A stretch of 43,567 bases of DNA from JAVVEH01 sp032251435 (GCA_032251435.1 JAVVEH010000037.1:1-43567), one strand, 5' to 3'; shown: positions 30,891 to 39,472, counted from the first letter of the stretch. Numbers and translations are program-made. The notes: generated from the sequence alone by a model not told the origin.

Positions 30891-31891
30891 AAACATCTGT
30901 GATAAGTGACGGTGCCTGGGGCACCGCCCTGGCCCTTACTCTGATTGACAACGGGCACGACGTGATCATGTGGGGACTGTTCCCCGATTATATCCGGACC
31001 ATGCGGGAGACGCGGGAAAACAGCCGCTTTCTCCCGGGTGTCCCCCTTCCCCCGGCGCTCCAGTTCACCGCGGAACTCACCGACGCTGTCAGAGATGTCG
31101 ATCTGGTGATTCTGGCGACACCGGCTCAGTATCTGCGCGGCACAATGGAAAAACTGGCCGCCGTCTCATTCAACCCGGAAACGATTTTATGCAATGTGGC
31201 CAAAGGCATTGAAGTTGACACCCTCAAACGTCCGGATGAGATCGTGTTTGAGTTTTTACCAGCCCCGCGTTACGCCTGTTTATGCGGTCCCAGTCACGCC
31301 GAGGAAGTGGCGCGGCGCGTGCCCACCGCCGTCGTCGCCGCCTCCGCGTGTGATGATGTCGCCCGGGCGGTGCAACAGGCTTTCACCAATGACACCTTTT
31401 TCCGCGTGTACACGTCCCCGGATGTTATCGGCGTGGAACTGGGAGGGGCCTTGAAAAATATTTTCGCGGTCGCCGCGGGTATTTGTGACGGCATGCGGCT
31501 TGGGGACAATTCAAAAGCCGCGTTGATGACCCGGGGCATTGTTGAAATGGGGCGGTTGGGTGAGGCGTTGGGAGGATGTCAGGAAACGTTTTCCGGGCTG
31601 AGCGGGGTGGGCGACTTGATTGTCACATGCATGAGTCAGCACAGCCGCAACCGGCACGTGGGAGAGGAACTGGGCAAGGGCCGGGCGTTGGCGGATATCC
31701 AAAAAGAGATGAACATGGTTGTCGCTGAAGGAGTCAAAACAACCTTGAGCGCCTACAGCCTGGCCAGACGGGCGGGGGTGAACACACCGATTATTGACGA
31801 AATTCACGCGGTGCTGTATGGCGGAAAAGATCCCCGCCAAGCGGTTCGGGATCTGATGACCCGGGACCCCAAACCCGAGGGTCTAGGGTAA
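30887..31891 (+). CDS. gpsA: Glycerol-3-phosphate dehydrogenase [NAD(P)+]
   Basis: A 334-residue enzyme with a GTG start coupled to plsY (GTGA). The N-terminal Rossmann motif reads ISDGAWGTALALTL: Ser replaces the first Gly of G-x-G-x-W-G. Other family motifs are intact: CLCGPSHAEEVARRVPT (about 130-146) and the catalytic-lysine segment GGALKNIFAVAAGICDG, followed by NSKAALMTRG. It reduces dihydroxyacetone phosphate to sn-glycerol-3-phosphate for PlsY. It is convergent with the DUF116-prenyl synthetase gene with only 55 bp between; no clear terminator is visible. Confidence 0.95.
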   Translation: MKTSVISDGAWGTALALTLIDNGHDVIMWGLFPDYIRTMRETRENSRFLPGVPLPPALQFTAELTDAVRDVDLVILATPAQYLRGTMEKLAAVSFNPETILCNVAKGIEVDTLKRPDEIVFEFLPAPRYACLCGPSHAEEVARRVPTAVVAASACDDVARAVQQAFTNDTFFRVYTSPDVIGVELGGALKNIFAVAAGICDGMRLGDNSKAALMTRGIVEMGRLGEALGGCQETFSGLSGVGDLIVTCMSQHSRNRHVGEELGKGRALADIQKEMNMVVAEGVKTTLSAYSLARRAGVNTPIIDEIHAVLYGGKDPRQAVRDLMTRDPKPEGLG

Positions 31892-31946
31892 AGCCGGTCC
31901 ACAGTGACCCCACAGGGTGACGGAATCTGAAGAAGATTTTCCCCGG

Positions 31947-33545
31947 TCAGACGGGGGTGTCATCCAACAGCTTGGCCGTCACCCGGAAAAGTAACTGGCG
32001 CAAAGGCAGGCGGTCGATATCTTCACAGATCGATAAAGCCTCGCGGTTTAAATGGGCCAAACGGTCCCGGGCCCATTCTTGAATGGCGTCTTCACGAATG
32101 ACCTGCCTCAGCTTTTTCCCCGCAGCCTCTCCGGAGTCGGCATGAATCTCCCGCCAGCGAGCCACCAGCAGTGAGGTGGTTAAACTCCGTCGTGACACCC
32201 GGGCGGTCAGCAGGGAATCGCCCAGGTCATCTTTTATTTGATAGGCGATGCCGGCCACCCGGCTGAAGCGCCGCAAACAGGCCAGTGTCTCCTCCTCAGC
32301 ATCCGCCAAGACCGCGCCGATCACTAAAGCCGCTTCAAACGCGGGAGATGTCTTCAAGGCGAACAAGTCTTCCAACTCAGCCGTCGCGGGAACCGAGGAC
32401 CTGGCCAACACATCAAATTCTCTCCCCTGCCCCAGGCACAACCGGCGGTGGCAGTCAGCCAGCTCGCCGAGGATTTTGATTCGCTTAGCCGCGGGCAGAC
32501 CGCATTCCGCGGCCAGACGATAGCCCTCGCCGATTAAAAAATCGCCCACATTCAGCGCGGTTGCGACACCCGCTTCCACATGCAGGCACGCGCGCCCGCC
32601 GCGTTCCACATCCTCATCCTCGATATCATCATGAATCAGTGAGGCTTTGTGAAAACATTCGATCGCCACCCCCAAGCGCTGACTATCAGCGCCCGGGCGA
32701 CTTTCGTGATCAGCCATGGCCCGTTCACAGGCGGCCATGAGAAATGGTCGCCAGCGTTTTCCCTGGGCGCTCACCCACTGGGTGGCGAGCCGCTCCGTGG
32801 GTTCACCGGTCTGATTCAAAAAGCCGCTCAACAGGTCATAGTCAAACCACGATGTGACCTCATGCCGCAACTCCCGCATAGCGGCCAGGCCGAAAGGCGG
32901 CGCCGGCGCCACTGGTTTCCCCGACGGATCCGCGGTCAGGATTTCCCGTAACCAGACCGTGTCCAATTCAGTGGTGTCGCACCCCCCCCTCAGCAATGGC
33001 ACAGCCAGCCCCGGCAGCGCTTTATCCAGCATCCGCTCGAACGTTTTACCCAGCGACTCCAGGCATCCGACCCCGATCACGGCTTCAAACACCCCCCGCT
33101 CAATCGCGTCCTCCACCATGGCCGTCGCTTCAGAAATCAATACCGTGTAGCCCAGCTTCTCGGCCTGTGTTTGCGCCTCCGCCAACTCACACGCCCGGCA
33201 ATCAGCGCAGACAAACCCGTAATCATCATACTCACCCTCACAGCGGTCTTTTTTTCTCACACAATGAGGCAGAAGAAACAGGCAATCACGGGGAGACAGA
33301 CGGTTGATCACAGGTTGCCAAAGCGCGTTGTTGACAGCGATCATCGCATACGCCAGCCAGCTTTTGTCAAATTGACAGGTGGACAACACCTCAAGGGCGC
33401 TCTGTTCCAACGAGCCGATGGACAGCGGGGGTGTCAGCCCGCCGAGGACCACCTGTTTTTCCGCCGCGGAACGAATCCGCTTCCGGATCTCATCGGTCGG
33501 AGGAATGCCAAAGTCATACAAACTGGTCGCGTCTGTTTCAGCCAT
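31947..33545 (-). CDS. DUF116-polyprenyl synthetase fusion protein
   Basis: A protein of 532 residues from the ATG overlapping the radical SAM stop by 8 bp; an upstream ATG would overlap by 80 bp. Residues about 60-205 resemble DUF116: LLPHCVRKKDRC (92-102) and CADCRAC (113-119) supply Cys residues 88, 95, 102, 113, 116 and 119, probably for metal or an Fe-S cluster. Residues about 255-525 are a trans-isoprenyl diphosphate synthase: GKRWRP (262-267), first Asp-rich motif HDDIED (D306, D307, D310), LKTS (K398), second Asp-rich motif YQIKDDLGD (D439, D440, D443). The synthase half looks active. The chain length is not predictable. Fusion with DUF116 and linkage to a radical SAM enzyme and ferredoxin suggests a modified isoprenoid product. 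Confidence 0.85.
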   Translation of the reverse strand: MAETDATSLYDFGIPPTDEIRKRIRSAAEKQVVLGGLTPPLSIGSLEQSALEVLSTCQFDKSWLAYAMIAVNNALWQPVINRLSPRDCLFLLPHCVRKKDRCEGEYDDYGFVCADCRACELAEAQTQAEKLGYTVLISEATAMVEDAIERGVFEAVIGVGCLESLGKTFERMLDKALPGLAVPLLRGGCDTTELDTVWLREILTADPSGKPVAPAPPFGLAAMRELRHEVTSWFDYDLLSGFLNQTGEPTERLATQWVSAQGKRWRPFLMAACERAMADHESRPGADSQRLGVAIECFHKASLIHDDIEDEDVERGGRACLHVEAGVATALNVGDFLIGEGYRLAAECGLPAAKRIKILGELADCHRRLCLGQGREFDVLARSSVPATAELEDLFALKTSPAFEAALVIGAVLADAEEETLACLRRFSRVAGIAYQIKDDLGDSLLTARVSRRSLTTSLLVARWREIHADSGEAAGKKLRQVIREDAIQEWARDRLAHLNREALSICEDIDRLPLRQLLFRVTAKLLDDTPV

Positions 33546-34722
33546 AAGCCCCAAATCCAAAAAACCAATGCTTCTTGACGAATCTAAACCAAAAACTTTT
33601 TTCCGGAATCTCCTCACCGGGACAATGATGACTGGGGCACACCGTCAAGCGGCTGAGCTCGTCCCGGCCTGTGCCCCGCCCGGTCGAATCCGTCACGTCA
33701 TCGGTGATCAGTTTTTCCAACGCCGCGGGATCATCCATCAAAACACACCCCCGCGTGACATCCGGAATGCCCTCCCGAAAGCGGTTAAGAAAAGCTGACG
33801 TCGTCAACACGTCGGCATAATCGCCGTCATTCACATTCCGATCAGAAAATTGAATGGGCGGACAGGGTTCGACATCGCCGCCGGGACCGACATGGGGCGC
33901 CAGACCCAGTACGGCCGGGCACATGGCTCTGCCCAAGTGATCCCAATACGAATCCACAATCAGCAGCGGCGCTTTGGTCCGCTGGTCCACAATAAACCGC
34001 CGCAACGCTAGAATTTGGTCCCGTGTCAAGGCCAATTCCGGGCATGGCCGGGGGCCGACGGGCCGGTAAATGTAGTACCACAGGTAATGCGCGCCGGTTT
34101 CCCGGGCCCGCTGTAAAAAATCTTCCGTGGCCAGCGTGTCGATATTTGACTGACACACGCTTGTCGCCACCCCCGTCACCAGCCCCGCCTTGTTGCAAAT
34201 CCGCACCGCCTCCAGTCCGCGACGCGTCACATCATCACCGCCCCGGCGCTGGTCCCCGACCTCCTCATCCCCCTCAATACTGATTAACGGTGTCACGTTA
34301 CCCGCTTCCCGCAAGGCCGCGGCGACGGTCTCGTCCAATAGCAAGCCGTTGGTGAAAAGCTGAAAATAGCAGTCTGGAAATTCTTTAAACAGCTCGACAA
34401 GCCCGGCGTAAAGCAAGGGCTCCCCGCCGAGAATGCCAAAAAAGTGAACCCCCCGGTCACGACAGGTCGCCACCAACCCGCGTAAGGTGTCCAGCGGAAT
34501 CGCACGGGCCGGTCGGCACGGAGTCACCCAGCACCCTTGACACCGCAAATTACACTGATCCGTGACTGAGATAAATAAAAACGCCGGGAAATACTCCCCG
34601 CGTTTGAGACGCTTCTCAAAACGCCGGACACCCAAAAAGCCCTTGACACCAAAGTTCCAGACAAACTTCCATAATGGCCGTTTACCCGTCTCGCGAAAAA
34701 GCGTCCAGCCGAGTCGAAACAT
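33538..34722 (-). CDS. Radical SAM protein
   Basis: A protein of 394 residues from the ATG one base after the ferredoxin-like stop; a further ATG 30 nt upstream lies within that gene. The cluster motif is CNLRCQGC (C57, C61, C64) after LFISVTDQ, followed by GGEPLLY (99-105) for SAM binding and TNG near 124. The C-terminal part has additional cysteines (MCPAV, VEPCPP, GCVLMDD, CPSHHC) consistent with a SPASM/twitch-like auxiliary cluster. The basic N-terminus with aromatic residues (WKFVWNF) could contact the membrane. The reaction is not identifiable; position between a ferredoxin-like protein and a prenyl synthase fusion suggests electron supply and a lipid substrate, as inference. Confidence 0.85.
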   Translation of the reverse strand: MFRLGWTLFRETGKRPLWKFVWNFGVKGFLGVRRFEKRLKRGEYFPAFLFISVTDQCNLRCQGCWVTPCRPARAIPLDTLRGLVATCRDRGVHFFGILGGEPLLYAGLVELFKEFPDCYFQLFTNGLLLDETVAAALREAGNVTPLISIEGDEEVGDQRRGGDDVTRRGLEAVRICNKAGLVTGVATSVCQSNIDTLATEDFLQRARETGAHYLWYYIYRPVGPRPCPELALTRDQILALRRFIVDQRTKAPLLIVDSYWDHLGRAMCPAVLGLAPHVGPGGDVEPCPPIQFSDRNVNDGDYADVLTTSAFLNRFREGIPDVTRGCVLMDDPAALEKLITDDVTDSTGRGTGRDELSRLTVCPSHHCPGEEIPEKSFWFRFVKKHWFFGFGAYG

Positions 34723-34723
34723 G

Positions 34724-35467
34724 TCAGCGCCCCGGCCCGAGTTTCTTTTCAAACCGCTGACTGAACAATGTTTTCCGCGCCGCCTTGCGCATGCTCAGGA
34801 TACTCGGCCCCGGTTTTTCACCGTCTCCGCTCAAAAGCGGTTCGCCGTTGATGGGCGCGTTCGGAAACTTGGGAAACACAATGGCGTTCACCGGACACAC
34901 CCGGGCGCAAGCCGGACAGTTGTTCTTGCATGCGCGCGGATGCTCAACGACGACATGCTCGTGATCTTGGCTGTACACCCCGAACAAGCAAAAGTCAAAA
35001 CATTTTCCGCAATTCACACATGCTTCCCGGTCAATAACCGGAAACCAGGGGATCCACTCCCCCGTCGCGTTCACCCATTGGACCGACGCTGTCGCCGCTG
35101 GGGCTGACATCAGCAGCCCCCGCAATGTGTCCGCGCAGTGCTCATCCCGTAAACTGAGAAAATGGCACACCGGCCAGGCGCCGGACCGTTTCCCCCAGTT
35201 CAGCAAACTTTTTACCGCGCGCTCCGCGCAGGCGATAATAATCATCACATCATCCCCGGTCACCGGTTTAGAGAAGGCGGCCGTAAGCGGATCCGGGCCG
35301 TCTCCACGACGGCTGTTCTCCACGGCGCCGCACAAATCATCCACATGCGTGACCGCCGCGTGTGTTTCCGCCAGAACCGCCTTGACCGCCTTGAGCTGAT
35401 CGGCGGGCATGGCCTCGCTGATCGAACACTCACACAGTAAAACAGATGTTGTCGGCAGGTTATTCAT
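34724..35467 (-). CDS. Two-cluster 4Fe-4S ferredoxin-domain protein
   Basis: A 247-residue protein with a good GAGG ribosome binding site 9 nt upstream. The C-terminal part carries two cluster motifs: C150-x2-C153-x2-C156-x3-C160 and C180-x3-C184-x2-C187-x3-C191 followed by PVNAIVFP. The N-terminal 130 residues include LLCECS and MIIIACAERAVKSLLNW, loosely like the disulfide/Fe-S-binding parts of heterodisulfide-reductase-type proteins, but I cannot assign a family. It ends one base before the radical SAM gene. Electron donation to the radical SAM enzyme is the simplest role. Confidence 0.8.
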   Translation of the reverse strand: MNNLPTTSVLLCECSISEAMPADQLKAVKAVLAETHAAVTHVDDLCGAVENSRRGDGPDPLTAAFSKPVTGDDVMIIIACAERAVKSLLNWGKRSGAWPVCHFLSLRDEHCADTLRGLLMSAPAATASVQWVNATGEWIPWFPVIDREACVNCGKCFDFCLFGVYSQDHEHVVVEHPRACKNNCPACARVCPVNAIVFPKFPNAPINGEPLLSGDGEKPGPSILSMRKAARKTLFSQRFEKKLGPGR

Positions 35468-35497
35468 GTCACAAAGCCTCTGATAAAGCGGGAATCA

Positions 35498-35620
35498 TCA
35501 TCCCCGTCCCCCGGGCGGCGGCGTTATCAGTCCATCCGGCGCGTATCCGCGCGCGGCCAGTCCAAACCACGTTTCTGACCCGCGCGGCCCATGCGGATCC
35601 GCCATCAAAAACACGCCCAT
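35498..35620 (-). CDS. Possible 40-residue protein coupled to the TrpR-like gene
   Basis: An ATG overlaps the TGA of the upstream regulator gene (TGATG), a classic coupling arrangement. The frame runs 40 codons and fills most of the 152-bp space before the ferredoxin-like gene. It has no Shine-Dalgarno of its own and no recognised domain; the end is Gly/Pro-rich. It may be chance in GC-rich DNA. Confidence 0.28.
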   Translation of the reverse strand: MGVFLMADPHGPRGSETWFGLAARGYAPDGLITPPPGGRG

Positions 35621-35910
35621 CACAGATCACCCAGTTCGCCGGCTATTTTTCGAAACAACCGCTCAAATTCGGTCGGCCCGTATTTCAGCAACCGGGATCC
35701 CCGGGCGATTTTTCCCAGGCTGATGCCCAGATGTTTGGCGATATCCCGTTGGGTGACTCCCGTTTCCAGCATCACCAGTAACTGCCAGCGAGTCATCGCC
35801 TCTTCCAGCTCATGCGGCGTTAACAAGCCCTCAAGCAGAATGTTCAATTCCGCGTCATCATCAACCCGGGAAATAATTTGACTTAATTTTTCAACACATG
35901 ATGGACGCAT
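35620..35910 (-). CDS. TrpR/YerC-family transcriptional regulator
   Basis: A 96-residue protein (GTG 6 nt earlier possible). GLLTPHELEEAMTRWQLLVMLETG (28-51) and QRDIAKHLGISLGKIARGSRLLKYG (54-78) match the TrpR/YerC-YecD family, with the helix-turn-helix at about 54-72. Family members are dimeric repressors; TrpR binds tryptophan, and YerC-type relatives have no known ligand. No trp genes are in the window. It heads the ferredoxin-radical SAM-prenyl synthase set on the same strand, so it may control that cassette. It lies 101 bp downstream of the MFS-HEAT gene. Confidence 0.85.
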   Translation of the reverse strand: MRPSCVEKLSQIISRVDDDAELNILLEGLLTPHELEEAMTRWQLLVMLETGVTQRDIAKHLGISLGKIARGSRLLKYGPTEFERLFRKIAGELGDL

Positions 35911-36011
35911 AATCACACCGCGATGGGGTTATAAAATCACTTGGCGAATATACAATGACACGGGCGCTTGTCCACCCCCCGCCTTGATACAGGTGGTAAA
36001 GACAACCGGAT

Positions 36012-38366
36012 TCACACCCGGGTGAAGGCTTCACCCAGCGCATGAATGGCGACCAACGCTTCGGTTTTACCGTGCGGGCGTTTCTCACCCGCCCGCCACA
36101 ACTCGGGACACAGGGCGAAAAAACGGTCCGCCACGGTTTCCCCGCGCGCCTGATCAGCCCCGCGGGTGTGCCGCCAGAGTTCAGCGCAATATAAAATCGC
36201 CGCCCCGTAGTTTTCATCGTCAAAAGCCGTTTCGATTTTTTTTAACAGGGACCGCGTCGGCACATCGCCGCCCGCCGTTTTTTTCGCTTTTTTGCGCAGC
36301 CGGTTAAGCAGCATGTCAACACCTTCCCCCCGCGCGGCCTCCTCCTGACTCAGCAGCGCGTAGAAGCGCTCCGGATGGCCCGTCAACCGGGCCAGCAAGA
36401 GCGCCCGCCGTTGACTTCCCCCGGCCCCCTGAGCGTCACGTAAAAATCGCGTCAACGCGTCAACCGCGGGCGTGTAATGCAACCGGGACAGGGCTTCCGC
36501 GTAAGCGAAAGCCAGTTTAGGATCACGCTCCGCGATGAACAACGCCAGCAATTCCGGCGCGACATGGCGATGACCAGCCTCCCCCAGGGTCCGCGAGACG
36601 GCCATTTTCATGGATTTTTCCCCCTCACGCAGACGCCTGAGCAACGGAGGCACGATCCGCGGATCCCGCGTTTTCCGCAAGGTCTTGATGATCGCGTGTT
36701 CTAAATCAGTTTCCGGATCATCCATTTTCTCAATGAGAGCATCCACCGCCTCCGGCGTGCCGATGCGTCCCAAGGCGTCCACAACCGCTTCCCGAACTTC
36801 CGCCCGGGCGTCATCCAACTGGGACATCAACACCCCCGTCACTTCCGATGTTCGATATTTACCAAAATTCCGAACCGCCTTCGCCCGCGTTTTGGGAGAA
36901 GACGTGTCCATGGCCAGCATGTTTTGCAAGGTGGACATCGCCCGCAAGGGATTCCCGACCAAACGCCGCAGCGACATTTCCCGGACATCGCGTTTGCTTA
37001 TTTTGACAAACAACGGCAAGGCGGCGAGCCAAACCGTCAGACTGTGAAAAAGAACCATGACGTGGATGTAACTGAAAGGCAGGCCTCCAGGCAGGGTCAT
37101 GGTCACCGGATGGCTGCCGAACCAATCCATTACACGGCCGCCGCACAGCGGCCCGGCCGCGCCCATCGCTCCGACCACGCTCCAGTGAATCGCCATCGCC
37201 AGCGTGCGCCCCTGCTTGGGCGCGATGGTGCCGGCTAAATTAAACTGGCATAACCCCACTCCGGAATAAAAGGCTCCCGCCGCCAATGAGCTGAAAAAGA
37301 TGATAAACACCGGCTGCGGACACGTGAGACTCCCGGTGATCCACGGCAACGTGAGGCTTGAGTCGTTTAGGATAAACCAGGATATGCCCGTCAAGGGCGC
37401 CACCGTCATCATCACCGCCCCGAAAGTCCGGCAGCCGATTCTGTCCATGAGCCGCCCCCAGAACGCCCCGGCGACAGCGGTCCCGATTCCCGCCGCGACG
37501 GAAATGGCGGTGAGCGCCCCGTAGCCCACCTCAAATTGGCGCTTCAAATAGACCATGCCGAACGAGCTCACGCTGCCGACCGAGAAAGCCCACATCCCCA
37601 TCGACAAGGTCAACCACAAAAAATCCTTCTCCCGCAACGACGCGCCCAGGCGTTCCCGAAGGTTCTCCCCCGGCGCGTGTTTCTCCGGCCGCGGTTCAGG
37701 AACGAAACAGTGGACAATGATGTCGGCGGCGCCGAACACCGCGGCCAAGCTGAAGGCGATGGCGAACCCGGTGAATGATCCGCCCGGTTCGCCGGGGGCC
37801 GGAAACCGTTCCAACAGCCACCCCGCGAACCCGGTGCTGATCAAAAACGCCACCATGACCACCCCCTGCCGACGTCCCCAGAACCGGCCTTTGACCGGGT
37901 CCGGAATCAAATCAGCCATCCAGCTCATCCACGCTGCCGAGACTGTTTGCAGCAATATCGAACTGACACCGATGACAGCGAGCATCACCGGCGCCGCCAA
38001 GGCCATGTTATGCTTAAACAGAAAGGGTAAAACAGGGGGAATAAACCACATCAGCCGATGCGCCATCGTGACGACAGCCCAGACTTTTTTCCGCTCCCTC
38101 AACCGTTCCAGCAACAGCGCCGCCGGAATTTGCACAATCATCGCCAACTGCTGAACCGTCACCACCGCGCCGATCAGGACCCCGGACACCCCCAGCGCCT
38201 CCATAAACATGGTCGTCGGAACGCCAAAAGCCACGGCGAACCATAACATGCCCAAAGCGCTGGATGTCACGCTGGCCCGCATCGCGGTCCGCAAGCGTTT
38301 TTGCGTGATCCGCCCGCCGGCGGTGTCAATGTCGACAGAAGGCAAGGTGTTAAAATGGTCAGGCAT
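36012..38366 (-). CDS. MFS transporter fused to C-terminal HEAT-like repeats
   Basis: A 784-residue protein. Residues about 30-465 form a 12-helix major facilitator domain, with GRFWGRRQGVV as the cytoplasmic-loop motif after helix 4 and GRLMDRIGCR after helix 8. From about 480 the chain is soluble and built of HEAT/PBS-lyase-type helical pairs: DARAEVREAVVDALGRIGTPEAVDAL and DPRIVPPLLRRLREGE are clear units, followed by less regular helices to the end. Substrate is unknown. The HEAT part is predicted to be cytoplasmic and could regulate or couple the transporter to a protein partner. No Shine-Dalgarno is visible at the ATG. It may be transcribed from the tRNA-side spacer. Confidence 0.88.
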   Translation of the reverse strand: MPDHFNTLPSVDIDTAGGRITQKRLRTAMRASVTSSALGMLWFAVAFGVPTTMFMEALGVSGVLIGAVVTVQQLAMIVQIPAALLLERLRERKKVWAVVTMAHRLMWFIPPVLPFLFKHNMALAAPVMLAVIGVSSILLQTVSAAWMSWMADLIPDPVKGRFWGRRQGVVMVAFLISTGFAGWLLERFPAPGEPGGSFTGFAIAFSLAAVFGAADIIVHCFVPEPRPEKHAPGENLRERLGASLREKDFLWLTLSMGMWAFSVGSVSSFGMVYLKRQFEVGYGALTAISVAAGIGTAVAGAFWGRLMDRIGCRTFGAVMMTVAPLTGISWFILNDSSLTLPWITGSLTCPQPVFIIFFSSLAAGAFYSGVGLCQFNLAGTIAPKQGRTLAMAIHWSVVGAMGAAGPLCGGRVMDWFGSHPVTMTLPGGLPFSYIHVMVLFHSLTVWLAALPLFVKISKRDVREMSLRRLVGNPLRAMSTLQNMLAMDTSSPKTRAKAVRNFGKYRTSEVTGVLMSQLDDARAEVREAVVDALGRIGTPEAVDALIEKMDDPETDLEHAIIKTLRKTRDPRIVPPLLRRLREGEKSMKMAVSRTLGEAGHRHVAPELLALFIAERDPKLAFAYAEALSRLHYTPAVDALTRFLRDAQGAGGSQRRALLLARLTGHPERFYALLSQEEAARGEGVDMLLNRLRKKAKKTAGGDVPTRSLLKKIETAFDDENYGAAILYCAELWRHTRGADQARGETVADRFFALCPELWRAGEKRPHGKTEALVAIHALGEAFTRV

Positions 38367-38389
38367 GGCGTGTTTTTTTTCGGATGCGT

Positions 38390-38417
38390 TTGGATTGCGG
38401 CGCTTGAAGTTTATATT
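38390..38417 (+). promoter_or_regulatory. Probable promoter of tRNA-Lys
   Basis: TTGGAT at 38390-38395 and TATATT at 38412-38417 with a 16-bp spacer. Transcription would begin about 7 nt before the mature tRNA. The -35 is weak and the -10 is good. Confidence 0.42.
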
Positions 38418-38430
38418 AGGGACTTGGAAC

Positions 38431-38506
<76 letters not shown>

Positions 38507-38518
38507 GTCACATTCAAA

Positions 38519-38554
38519 CCCGTCGCTGTGAGATACCATAGCGGCGGGTTTTTT
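38519..38554 (+). terminator. Intrinsic terminator after tRNA-Lys
   Basis: A 9-bp stem CCCGTCGCT / AGCGGCGGG (one T-G pair) with a 12-nt loop is followed by six T, then G and five T. It lies 12 bp after the tRNA and just before the 3' end of the opposing lplA gene. Confidence 0.9.
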
Positions 38555-38558
38555 GTTT

Positions 38559-39428
38559 TTAAAAGAAGATGTCCACCAACTCACTGACCGGCGTATCGGG
38601 ACGCAGCCAGGCGCGGCCGCTGATGTCCACAGCGGTGACGACACCTTTTTTCGCGGAAAACCGCCAGGCTGGCTTTCCCGTTGGCTTCACCGTGGCGGTG
38701 AAGGGCGGGGTCCGGCCGAAGATCCATTCCGGGGTCAGGCGATCGCGCATCAGCGCTCGAACCGCTTCCGGCAGCTCATCCGGACAGGTGTTCATCGGAC
38801 GATCCTGAGCATCATCACCCAGGATATCCATCAGGGCTTGTTTAAAATCGGCGACGGAAAAATCAGGCGCTTGATCCCGGATATTGGCGACGGCCGCGCG
38901 GACGGACGGGATCGCCCGTGTCTCAATCTCCACATACCCCGGGCGCCGCAAGGCGTGCCGCAACCGGTCTAAATCCGCATCCACCAGCAGGGTGCCGTGG
39001 TGCAGAGCGGTCCGCGAACTGAGCATATACGCGGTGCCTGATATTTTCTTGCCCGCCAGCATAATGTCATGCCGGGCATTTTGCTCCGCCGGCACGCCGG
39101 CGGCCCGTAACGCCTGGCAGATGATCCCGACATATTTTTCCGGGCAGTAATCTTCACGCGGAAGAATAAACGCGTAATTCACATTGCCGGGATCGTGATA
39201 AACCGTCCCCCCCCCGGACATGCGGCGGACGAACGGGACACCCCGCTCCCGCAAGGCTCCCGGATCACATTCACACCAGGGATTTTGATTGCGGCCAATC
39301 ACCACCGCCGCCGTGTTCCGGTACAACAGGAGCCGCCGGACACCGTCGGCACGCGCCCGGGTCAACCATTCCTCCATGGCCAAATTGGCGAACGGGTTTG
39401 TATCCGAGAAGTCGCTAACCGTAAACAT
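38559..39428 (-). CDS. lplA: Lipoate-protein ligase A family protein
   Basis: A protein of 289 residues from the ATG with an AGGGGAT ribosome binding site; the longer frame extends into topA and is not family-like. The catalytic domain has NLAMEEWL (15-22), VRRMSGGGTVYHD (67-79), the lysine of AGKKISGTAYM (K127/K128, lipoyl-AMP contact), and LHHGTLLVD. Residues about 210-289 are the LplA C-terminal accessory domain. It would attach scavenged lipoate or octanoate to lipoyl domains of 2-oxoacid dehydrogenases or GcvH. It lies 44 bp after topA and probably ends the dprA-topA-lplA transcript. Confidence 0.92.
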   Translation of the reverse strand: MFTVSDFSDTNPFANLAMEEWLTRARADGVRRLLLYRNTAAVVIGRNQNPWCECDPGALRERGVPFVRRMSGGGTVYHDPGNVNYAFILPREDYCPEKYVGIICQALRAAGVPAEQNARHDIMLAGKKISGTAYMLSSRTALHHGTLLVDADLDRLRHALRRPGYVEIETRAIPSVRAAVANIRDQAPDFSVADFKQALMDILGDDAQDRPMNTCPDELPEAVRALMRDRLTPEWIFGRTPPFTATVKPTGKPAWRFSAKKGVVTAVDISGRAWLRPDTPVSELVDIFF

Positions 39429-39472
39429 ACGATCCCCTGGAGCCGCTATGGTGTGACGCTGTTCGACTGGAC

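Noticed and set aside
33546..33617. 24-codon N-terminal extension of the DUF116-prenyl synthase protein
   Set aside because: It would overlap the radical SAM gene by 80 bp and mirrors that gene's conserved end; the internal ATG gives a normal short overlap.
35620..35910. Assigning the regulator as the trp operon repressor TrpR
   Set aside because: No tryptophan genes are present and the sequence fits the broader YerC/TrpR family; the ligand is unknown.
37555..38154. 199-residue plus-strand frame inside the MFS gene
   Set aside because: It is a GC-rich antisense shadow without a ribosome binding site or motifs.
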